Origin: Coptodactyla brooksi
Lineage: Eukaryota; Arthropoda; Insecta; Coleoptera; Scarabaeidae
Direction: 5' to 3'
DNA: 22,760 nt
Assembly (NCBI GenBank): GCA_033557675.1
Contig: JAWQRM010000428.1
Location: 1-22,760, forward strand
Shown here: in pieces, positions 7,801 to 19,800 of the stretch
Layout of the letters: each line of letters opens with the position of its first letter
Numbering within the stretch: the first letter of the stretch is position 1
Program-made: the position numbers and the translations under genes
Notes under the pieces: generated by a model
Databases searched by the model: none
Told to the model about the DNA's origin: nothing
The model's input: the letters and a program-made list of their open reading frames with translations, nothing else

Positions 7801-10800
7801 GTAATTCACTCAGACTCTAAATGAATTTTCCACACTTAGATGATAATGCATTTGCTGACACAAACGGTCTATAGAATTCGAGTTAATCCAACAAAAATCG
7901 TCCAATCAAAATATCATGTACGCACTAATACGCCTCATTTAAGATTACAAAAGGGCACAAAGCCATTACGCGTGTCCCCTTAAAGAAAAACCGGTTCGGC
8001 CATATTTCTAAGGTAACAATTTAGAAAATTATGCAGAACAAATTGAACCCTTTCAAGCCGGACAATTAGGTCGAAATGCCTGCATAACAAGAGAAATTAA
8101 TTATAGTCCCGGAAAGCGCGTACCCCATAATTTAATTGTCCCTTTTCTTAATTAATTCCATCTCTCAAAAATTCCAGCCTCTAGTGTACTAAATTGGTCA
8201 TATCAAAACTCCAAGGCGTGCACGGTGGTCGTCGATGAAAACACGGAAGTCTTGGCACCTAAGGCCACCACGTCAGAAACCAACCTGTCAACTTCCAGCA
8301 AACCCAGGCCCGCCAGTAATAACGGAGGTAATTACCAAGTAGTAGCTAGAAAACGTAGAGATGTGAATAACCAGCATGTTATTTCAAACGTAAACGATTC
8401 TACAATTTCTACTTCCCCCGAGCATGATACTACCGCATCTTTGCATGATTATACTACAACTGTCAATAGCGAAGAGGCAACGTCGCAAGAAGAAGACGAT
8501 TTTATCCCAACCGTTGAAGATATATTCGGGGAGAACGGGCACGACGAAGACGCCATTTGGAAACATTTTGAAAGTGAAACTACCACCGATCAAATTATCT
8601 TGGCAGACGAGACTCAAACTACTGAAGAAAATACGGACGCAACAACGTTTATAACGGACGAGGCAGTAAACCCGGAAAATAAACATGGAATAGACGATGC
8701 GATACTTTTAAAGAAGAAAAAAATGAAAGCGATTGCCGCGAACGAAAACGATTATAATAACGATCTTTCTAAAGAACTAACCGACTTAAATCTTTCCACG
8801 CTAGAAAACGTTGAGTCGAAAATGAATTTAAAAAAAAAGGTTGTACAAACTAACAGTACGCATGACTCGAGCGTGACTAACCGTACTAATTCACCTTCCG
8901 TTCAATATATAGATGTGCCACCCATCAAAAATCAAAATTCGAAAAAAATAACTGTTAACGTTACCATCGCAACTGATCCCGATTCCTCCCACGCCACCCA
9001 AAACGTCTACGTCCTTTCCGTATCCGTTCCGACAGATTCGAATGAACTTCCTGACGTTAACCAGAATTCCGAAACCCACCTCATTCCGGCGGCGTTAACA
9101 AAACTCGACTATGCAATGAAAGAAACCCCGATAGAAACGTATGCTAGATGGGGTGGCGAGTGTCAATGTTCCTGCCCGTGCATGGAAGATAACTATAAAG
9201 AGGACTTTTCCAAAGAGATAGCCGAAGACTTTGACAAAATTAACAATTCGTTTCTGTTAGAAAATAACACAGAGGTAACAACGGAGGGTTTCACGACCAC
9301 GACTGAGTGGACGACAGAGTTCCCCTGTTCCGATCTGACCACCACACCTCCACCTCCAACCATTCTCATCCTAGAAGGTACGAAAACGACGACATTTTTG
9401 CCTTGGCGGCCAAACTAACGCTAAGCGCTGACGGATCTTTCGACCTAACGACGCTGAATGATTATGAAACGCTTACGGAATGAACCCAGTTTTCATTTAG
9501 GTTTAGCGAATTAAGTAGTAATAATTTAGACAATAAAGCTTTAGCATACTAACAGACCTAACTGTAACGCTTTACATTCTCTTTAGCCAGCATACGTAGC
9601 GTCTAAAAAAAATCTAACTATTCTAATAATTTCATAGGCGCAAGAACGTTTCCAGCGAAGTCTTTCCCTCCAGATGGCACAACGTTCGCTCAAATTTCCT
9701 TAGGGCAAAGGCTGTCCAAGGATATCCCACCGTACGGCTATTGGAACATGCAATTCTACCAATCAGAAGCTGCGTACGTCAAATTCGATTATAACATTCC
9801 AAGGGGGGCTAGCATAGGTGTATACGCCAGAAGAAATGCCCTTCCAACCCACACACAGTATCATATTTTAGAGGTCCTCAGCGGGTTTAAAGCTAGAACT
9901 ACACGAGCGTCTTATGTAAGTATTATATAAAGAATTATAATTACAATTAGATATTGGATCCCGAAACACTCCCGATTTTCTGCATCTTATTAAATTTCTG
10001 TAGTGTGACATCTAATTGTGCAATGAAATATAAGGTGTTCCATTCGAAATAAGTGACTTATTGTACTGTAATGTGATCAGTTATCTACAGTTTCTTATAG
10101 ACAACCTGCATATCATTAACAGGGTGATAGTAATTTTGATAGAAAACTGCAGTAGATCACACTTTCATTCTCATTTCCTAAAGTTAATTACAATGAAAGA
10201 TATCTGTTGTCATATACAAATACACATTTACAGAGAAAAACTTTAAATAAAAACTATATTTTATTATGTAATATTTTGATTTTCACTTTATTCCAACCCA
10301 ACAGATAATTATATACAATAAAATTATATTACATTATACATACACAGTATGACAATTAAATAACAAGATACATATATACCGGGTGAATCATTTAACCTCC
10401 AATTTGTAATATCCCGAAAACTACGCATCGTATAGAAAAATTAGTCGAACCGAAACTTTAATATTTCCGAGAGGGACATCCGTTAGTATTAAATTACGCC
10501 CACCCCCACATCCCACAATTTGAAATCTTAAATAGGAATCTCTATTTTTTATCGTAGATTCGGGCCTCGAAAACTACGTAAGATTTGTCCGAAAACATTT
10601 TTTCTCGATTCACGACAGATGGCGCTGTAATCCCAAGAAATGGAACAGAAATCAAAAGAACCCAAAGAAACACGTATTTAGTATGTTTAGATTTTAAATG
10701 TTTACGACTTCTTCAATTGAAAACAAATTGTTTCAATACTGCAACACATTTGCAATAAACATACATGTATCTCTACCTCACTTCGTTTTTCCGTACTGTC

Positions 10801-13800
10801 AAATAGTTTACTGCCGAAGGAAGTGTTCAACTTAAAACAAGGATCCGTCGAAAAACAGTAACTGGAGAAGATAATGCAATTGCTGTATTAGCGGCAGTTA
10901 CTTATAATTCCCACGTACACGAGAACAATCATAACCATGAGCACCAGAGCAACCGTAACATCATTGAATAGCTCGTCGAAAAGTACTAAATATGTGTTTC
11001 TCTGTTTTTTGATTCTGTTGATTTCTGTCCCATTTCAAAAATAAGGGTTTCTATTTAAGATTTCAAATTTGCCGCCCGCCCTGCCCACAGGGGGTGTGAA
11101 GGTGGGCGTAATTTAGTACTAGCGGATGCCCCCCTAGGAGATATTAAAGTTTCGATTCGGCAAATTTTTCTGTACGATGCGTATTTTTTGAGCTATTACA
11201 AAATTGTAGGTTAAATGATTCATTCCAGGTTAAATTTTGTTTTAAACTGGGAAAATATGTGCTGATACTTAAGAATTGATGAAAAAAATGTATGGTAATG
11301 ATTGTATGTCTAAAACTAAAGTTCCTGAATGGTTCAGTTGTTTTTAAAATGGTCGTGAAGATTTAAATGACGATGAGAGACCTGGTCGTCCAGAAAATAC
11401 AAAAATCCGTGAAATCATTGCTGTCCATGGAAATTTTACTGTGGGAATCTTGGCTGAAGAATTAAAAATAAATGGAGAAAGTGTTCGTCAATTTTTTACT
11501 GAAGATTTGGGAAAAAGAAGAGTTTGTGCACGTTTTGTTACACAAGCTTTAAGTGACCACCAAAAAATTGCTGGTGTAGAGCATTGTAAAGACCTCATTA
11601 AAACTGCTGAAAATGATCCAGATTTTCTTGATTCGATCATAACTGGTGATACATGATACTTTAAATATGATCCAGAAACTAAGCATCAATCTGCAGGAAA
11701 AAAATACGTTTTCAGAAGTCAAGAATCAAGACAATGTTGACTACTTTTTATGATTCAGAAAGGATTGTCCAGAAGGAATTTGTTCCACAAGGTAAAACTG
11801 TCAATGGAGAATATAGTTTAGCAGTTTTACATCGTTTGTGGTCAAGAATTGTAAGTGTTAAGCCTGAATATCCAGCAAGAAAACGGCTGTTGCGACTATT
11901 TTCTTTTTCCTAAACTGAAAATTGCGATGAAAGGATCGTTTTATGATGATATTTCAGCCATTTAAGCAGCTGTGACGCAGGTACTAAAGGCCATCTAAGG
12001 ATGACATTAAAAAATCTGTGCATTCATTGGTTCATCGTGGTAGAAAATGTTAATGGAACCGATTTTGAATAACAAATAACTTTTAAATTAACATAACACA
12101 TAACACATTGAATTATGGTATTAAAAAAAAACACTAATTCAATGTGTGTTTTTGTATATATAAAAATTCTCATTATTTAATTGTCGTACTGTGTATGTAC
12201 CCATTACCACATTAGAAATTTTATTAATTTTTTTAACAACTGAATTTATTCAGTTACGATTATTACAGAAATTTGAACTAATTGTCCCTTTGAAGACATC
12301 TCTGAATTACCAGAAATAACAGAATTTCTTTTTGACAGCAAAGCAAAATTTTACTTTATTAAGTCTTTCAATATGGTACTTTAATGCATATGCATTATAC
12401 ATTATTTAATATTTCAATAATATTTAATATTTAACATTATTTAGTATTTCTTCCATATACAATACCTCTATACTGTTCAATCTTTCTTCTGATATAGTAG
12501 TACGAAAATATTTATTTTCAGCACAGATAATAATAACCTTTCGCCGGAAGAATTAGAAATTGGTAAAGTCAAAAATTTTCAATAGAATTTCAATATTCGA
12601 AAATGCCGAGGACATTTGTTTTGCTACCTGATGTATTTTTAAGGTAGTCTTAATTTTTAAGACTACCTTATCTTCAAATTATATTAATCTTCAAATATAA
12701 ATATGAAGAATTCTTTTAGATTGTCGTCAACATATTCATCAATATCATTATGAAAACTTTCTTTTAATCTCTCCAGTAGTTTCTTTTTTTTTCTAAAATA
12801 AGCAAAATTGAGTCAAAGAGATTTTTAAAATTATCTATACTGTCCTCATACGTTTTGTTCCTTTAAGCAAGTTTTGCTGTCATAAATGACGTAAAAAGAA
12901 TTGAAAGACAGTGTACGCGATGTTTCAATGGTAGTGCTTTGCTAGCTCGAAAACATGACTTCGTATTTCCCTAATTGCAAAGCTAATAATCAACAGATTG
13001 GAAACATTTTTACCAACAGCTAGCGGATACTATACATCATTACTTCATCGTACTATTTTTTGACTTTATGAACATATACTCGTATTATTTCATAATTGAA
13101 AAAGAGTTCTATATTTAGGACACTTGCTTCAGATATCCTGTTTTTTTACTAATAGGAATTAAAAACAGACAAATATTTGATGATTTTATAGTAAAATCTT
13201 TGGCGATTATCTTATGAAAATATGACAGCTCAGCGCTAAAAGATAACAATGTTATAGCAACAACCGTTTCAGTAAAATTGATACTATTTGGCAGGCATTC
13301 AAGCAGTGTGAGTCCTCTAAAATCATAGAACCCTATGATATTTCTACAACAATTGCACACGATTTTTCTACAACAGATAATATTAAAACTAACGAACACT
13401 TTTCATTTTTATTCAATAATCTTTTGTCATCTTTTTGTCAAATTCCGATCCTTGTCAGCAAAAAAAGTTTTACTATTCAAGGAGTCTTGCAAAGGCCGAA
13501 ATAAATAGTAATCTGATAGTGCAGGGTCAAGGCTGTATGGCGGATGTGACGTCAGTTCCCATCCAAGCTGCCATAGTTTTTGACGAATCACTAAAGATAT
13601 CTGTGGTCTAGTTTTGTAATGATGTAATACGATTCATTTGCGATTTGCAAATTCCGGACGTTGTTCTTTGAAAACTTTTAATTTCAGTAGTTGTTTATAG
13701 TATACATCTGAATTCATCCTTTGGTTGCGTGGAATCAGCTCGAAATGCACAACAGCTTTGTAATCCCGCCAAATTGACAGCATGAAAGCAAATATCTAGC

Positions 13801-16800
13801 TTTTTAACGCATCCAAGCTTTTGCAAATGCCTGTTGGTGGTTGAAAAATGAACTTGGAGCTTTTCGCGAATCTCTAATATTTTGTCTACAACTTTCTATT
13901 CCGACACACGTTAGTTGCTGTACCATATATATCCGTACTCATACCTACACCTCATATAATAATTGTAACAAAAAATGAAAATAAATACACAAAACACTGT
14001 TGTAAGAATTAATACATAAAACCAAATTACTGCAGTACATTTTCAAATAAACTATGTGTAATCCTGCCAAAGGACAGTGAAATGCAGTCGATTAGCTCTT
14101 TTCGCGGTTTGCTTTGAAGTTAGAGTTTATGATCTTGTTGCTGTGGAATTTGTGCTTACAATTGACTAGCCTATATAACAGCAACATTATAATTAAAATG
14201 CAGGGCTTTCAGAAATGTTCAAGTCCCACGTTACCGCAACTGATTAGGCAACCAAACTTGCAGTATGGTAATAATTAAAATAATACACCCTAACTGCAAC
14301 ACTTCGAAAATCCAGCGTTGTAACAAAAACGTTGTAATTTGTTGTTAAATAACAGGAAAAAGAATCATTATTACCAAAGGGTATTAACATTGAAACCTAT
14401 ATTATTGAACGAGCGAAAATTGTATATTTGTTAATTATGAAAGCTCTCTACATTTGCTGTGACTAACTAATCTAAAACATTAATTAACAATTCACGAACG
14501 CCAATGTTTGAAAAGTCAAGATCTGGTTACTTTTTAGACACTTGGGACTTGGACATTTCTGAAAGCCTGGTAGTATTTACTATTATTATGGTAAAATATT
14601 TATATATCTGGTAAGAAATCCGTGGACTCTGTAAAAGCATACTAATTCGCAATTGTCTGAATGATATACAAGCTCAAGGTAGGCAACATCATGTACATAC
14701 CATGGCCAATTGCCCTCCTGCCACTGTATTAATAAAGCTCCATTGCATTTCTAGAAGAGCTTCAAGCTTCAGAACACCTCTCAAGAAAGCTGACGATCTT
14801 TCTTCGGCTCGAATCCTACTCGGAAATTAATTTATTTTCTCGTTTCAATAAAAAGCAATAATTTACTTATTTTATGTCTGGTCGAAATGTCCGCGGAAAA
14901 ACAGCAAGTTCATGTAAATTGTACACTTGCTTGGTCCTCTTGCTTTAATTCCTAGAAACATGAATGCCGAAGCCTACGAAACAATTCTGAACAATTTGGC
15001 ACTATTGACGTTTTGTGACAACACTTTGGTGTTGGCCCTCACCTGTTTCAGCAGGACAATGCTTCCTATCATACAGCAGGTGCAAGAAGTGGTTTGAGGA
15101 AATGAATTTCAGACATCACTGAACTGTTTGCCACTCCCAAGGACGAATGGAGCAAGATTCCTGCAGAAACATATAGCAAATTAGTAAAAAGTGTTCCTCG
15201 AACACTTTCTCCTGCAACAGCCAATGTGGCCAAAGGTTGCCTTACAGGATACTGTAAGGCATACTGTAAATAGTCATAGCGTACCTACATATGTCGCTTT
15301 TTATACAGTTTTATAAACCAGCAGTGGGGTATAGTTGCTTGGCTTCTTCCATCGGAAGAAACAAGAGGATGATTTTCTAAAGAGTTAGAAGAGACCCTTG
15401 CTAGTGTAGTAATGGAATAATACCTGCCATAAAAGCAGAAGGTCGCAGGTTTATTATTTTCTTCTTTAAATGAAGAAACAATGTCCCTTTCTTTTATAAG
15501 CATTTATATACTTTCATCAATTACCTACACCTTTTTTGTATATAGTTAAACAAAATTTTATTTCAATTTTTGACTTGGAAATACAAAATAAAAAAAAATA
15601 GAGGTACGTTTTCAAATAAAAATTTCATGTATCTTTGCATGAATAAATTGTAGCAAAAAAATGTGATTAAAACATTTGTAAATCTATAAAAATTCTGTAC
15701 TGTGCCAAAAATTTATTGCTTTCCAGTTATTTCTGTTGCAATGAAACTCCACTACAAGCTGCAATATGTATTACATTTTTGTTTATCAATATATTTTTCT
15801 GAAATATATTAAAATGTGCTAAAACTAAGTTAAATCTTTGTAACTGCATTACAAACAATTCTTCACAAAACTTGTTAATTAAGATATGTACAATTTTTAG
15901 TCCTCCGTGAAGAAGGAAGTCACCCACTACATGGAGCAAGGTCACTGGTTCCTATCCCTATATAACGACGACGGCGATCCTCAGGAAATCAGTTTTGTCG
16001 CAGCAGTTGCAGATGACATGACCCACAACTGTCCCAACGGTTGCAGTGGAAAAGGCGAATGTCTGATGGGCCATTGCCAGTGCAATCCTGGCTTTGGAGG
16101 AGACGATTGTAGTGAAAGTAAGTCACCGCAACCAGCGCCTAATTAACCATAAGTCTAAGCATACTTGTCTAACCTCTGCGTGCTAACATTAAGGGTTGTG
16201 CTTACGCATGTTACCTTTCTGTCAAGGTGTATGCCCGGTTCTGTGCAGCCAACGTGGAGAGTACATAAACGGGGAATGCCAATGTAATCCTGGCTGGAAA
16301 GGCAAGGAATGCTCGTTGCGGCATGATGAATGCGAAGTACCCGATTGTAATGGACATGGGCACTGCTCGAACGGAAAGTGTCAGTGTATTCGCGGATATA
16401 AAGGCAAATTCTGTGAAGAAGGTAATAACTGTTACCTACTCCTGAATAATCAGTAATGCCAATGCAGTTAGTACAATAATTAATCTTTATTGCACACTTA
16501 ACAATAATTTCGTATGGAATCATATTGCAAAATCAATAAGATCAGTCAGAAAATTGACTGATCAAAATTGACTCATACGTTTTATATCATCCATTAAACT
16601 TCATCTTTCAATCACTACTGAATGTTTACTAACTGCTGTCTTGTTGCATCATGTGAAATTATTATCAGTTATAATAGGCCATTGCATACACTAATGTACG
16701 TTTGTGCTCTGATCTAGTCGATTGCCCACATCCGACATGTAACGGCCACGGATACTGCCTCGAAGGTACGTGCATCTGCAAGAAAGGTTGGAAAGGCGTG

Positions 16801-19800
16801 GATTGCAGCCAAATGGACAAAGATGCTTTGCAATGTCTGCCAGACTGCTCCGGTCACGGCACATTCGATTTGGACACTCAAACCTGCACTTGTGAAGCAA
16901 GATGGTCTGGAGACGATTGCTCAAGAGAACTGTGCGATTTGGATTGTGGACAACACGGTCATTGCGTCTCGGAATCTTGTCAATGTGATCCCGGTTGGTC
17001 AGGAGAACATTGCAATTTGAAGCAATGCGACATCAGATGCAACGAACATGGACAATGCAAGAATGGAACTTGCTTATGTGTTACTGGTTGGAATGGAAAA
17101 CATTGCACAATGGAAGGCTGCCCAAATAGTTGTTCCAATCATGGACACTGTAAGATGTCACTTGAAGGCGCTTGGTATTGTAACTGCGACAATGGTTGGG
17201 ACGGAAGAGACTGTAGTGTATTATTAGAACAAAGTTGTGATGACAATAGAGATAATGACAAAGGTAATATCTCGTTTAGTTTGGAGGTTCGCGAACCTAA
17301 TTATATAATATATTAATTTTCAGATGGTTTGGTGGATTGCCAAGATCCTGAATGTTGTTTAAATGCTGCTTGCCGAACAAGCCAGCTTTGTGTTTCTGCT
17401 CCGAAGCCAACTGACATTTTATTGAGAAAACAGCCTCCGGCAATTACAGCATCATTCTTCGAAAGGATGAATTTCCTGATCGACGAGGGAAGTCTGCAGA
17501 ATTACGCTAGACAAGAAACTTTCAATGAGAGGTATTTATTTTCTCAGATTTTCGTTTCATTAATTTCTTCACATATACTGTATGTTTTCTAAACAAAGTG
17601 TTGATGTTTTTTTAACAAAAATATAGCTGCATTGTTGTGCCCCCGTGTCGATACTTGTCTCCCCGATTTAACTACATGTTCTCTGTGTAACCTCCCCTTT
17701 CTTGTGCTTACATGTCACGCTCATTGAAATAGATATAGACCTGCACTTTAGTACATGAACCATATACAAATACTGATCATAGTGCTTCTGTGCCTTAGGT
17801 TATTTTAGGGAAGCGATTTAGTTATTTCACATATTTCTAAGTTTTAAATATATGTACCACGCCTCTTAAACCAACATTCAATAATCAATAAATCCTTTGT
17901 TGAATGTTACTATCTGTTGAAAGATTATTGTCTTAAAAAGAAAGGTTTTTATATCAAACCCTAGAACAAACAAACACGACTATGTTATAGTTTTCATCGA
18001 AATTGCTGTACATAAAGCTGTGATATAGCTTTATCTAAGTACTGTGATACAGCTGTACATAAAGCTGTGATACAGCTTTATGTACAGCAATTGAAAATAA
18101 AGAAAGAAGGCAAATGAAAATAAAGGTTTAACTTATTTTATGCTTCTACACAATGTGAAATAACTTATCTAGCTACCCAAAAACCAATTTTATATATATT
18201 TCAATTATCAGGCCAGTCAATACTTCAAGCATTGATGTAATGAATAATCTAATGTTCCATGCTGCCAGTGTATTTTGGAACCATTTTAACACAAGGTAAG
18301 GAAGCGTCGCTACATTTTATTAGATCACTATGCCTGGTTAATTTCTGTTTTCAAATTCCAATGTGTTCGTCAATTTTATTTGGCTTCGTATGATTGGTTC
18401 GCCATTCATTTTTTAGCAGCACTCGTCCTATTATTTCTATTTTTATCGTACTACCTACATCAGAACTCTCTAACTTATTCGTTTTTGCATAGCCGATCTG
18501 CCGTTGTTCGCGGATGTGTGACCACGCAAATGGGCAAAGGTTTGATGGGTGTAAGAGTAAGCACCAGCACACCATTGGAAGGTTTCACCTTAACTCGTGA
18601 AGATGGCTGGTTTGACCTCTTAGTGAATGGTGGAGGGGCTGTAACATTACAGTTCGGAAGGAGTCCGTTTAGGGCACTAAGCCACATAGTTTTCGTTCCA
18701 TGGAATGAGGTTATCATAATCGATAATATTATTATGGTAACTGGCGAAGAAAGAACACTCTCTCACATCATAACTCCATGCTTGCCACACGATTACGATA
18801 CAATGAAACCTGTTGTATTGGCTACTTGGAAACACGGATTTCAAGGAGCTTGTCCAGATAAAAGCGCAATTTTGGCTGAATCCCAAGTGGTACAAGAAAG
18901 CTTACAAATTCCAGGAACTGGATTAAACTTGGTGTACCATAGCTCACGTGCGGCTGGATATTTATCAACAATACAACTTCAATTAACACCAGAAAGCATT
19001 CCACCAACATTATATTTGATCCATCTAAAAATCACCATTGAAGGAATTCTCTTTGAGAAAATATTTGAAGCAGATCCTATCATAAAATTCACTTATGCTT
19101 GGAACAGAACAAACGTTTACAGACAAAGGGTGTACGGAGTAACCACAGCTATTGTAAAAGTTGGGTATGAATATTCCGATTGCAAAGACATCATTTGGGA
19201 TGTGCAAACTACAAAATTAAGTGGCCACGATATGAGTATATCGGAAGTTGGAGGTTGGAATTTGGATATTCACCACAGATATAACTTCCATGAAGGTAAG
19301 TGTTAATTATGGTTCATAAATTCCTCTTCTTCATTATCATATTGTTCTATGCAGGAATTCTACAAAAAGGTGATGGTTCAAACATTTATCTAAAGCACAA
19401 ACCACGCGTCATATTGACGACAATGGGTGATGGTCATCAAAGACCACTCGATTGTACGGATTGTGAAGGACAAGCTTCTAAGCAGAGACTTCTGGCACCT
19501 GTTGCTCTAGCAGCAGCACCTGACGGTTCCTTATTTGTAGGCGACTTTAATTTAGTTAGAAAGATCCTTACAGATGGCACTGTCAGAACAATAGTAAGAC
19601 TCAAGTAAGTATCCTTGTATTGAATAGCTCAATGCCAATCTTACAACAATATCTTCATTTTAGTGCAACAAGAGTATCTTACCGCTACCATATGGCTTTA
19701 AGCCCTCTAGATGGTGTGCTGTACATATCCGATCCAGAATCCCATCAAATCATCAAAGTGAAAAACCTCAACGATTACAACGACCCAGACAGGAACTGGG

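Noticed and set aside
8384..8686. 100-codon antisense frame in the stalk exon
   Set aside because: A shadow of the coding exon on the other strand, with no independent support.
13115..13399. 94-codon minus-strand frame
   Set aside because: No known motif; AT-rich intron beside a mariner remnant explains it.
15285..15503. 72-codon minus-strand frame in the large intron
   Set aside because: It may be mobile-element debris, but no family can be named from the sequence.
18001..18092. Repeats considered as a CRISPR-like array
   Set aside because: Two unequal repeats forming a hairpin in a eukaryotic intron, with no spacer pattern.
18380..18492. Open frame running into the exon at 18493 and coding a hydrophobic, transmembrane-like stretch
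   Set aside because: It starts without ATG and ends exactly at a good TTTTTGCATAG acceptor; the hydrophobic residues come from the T-rich intron.
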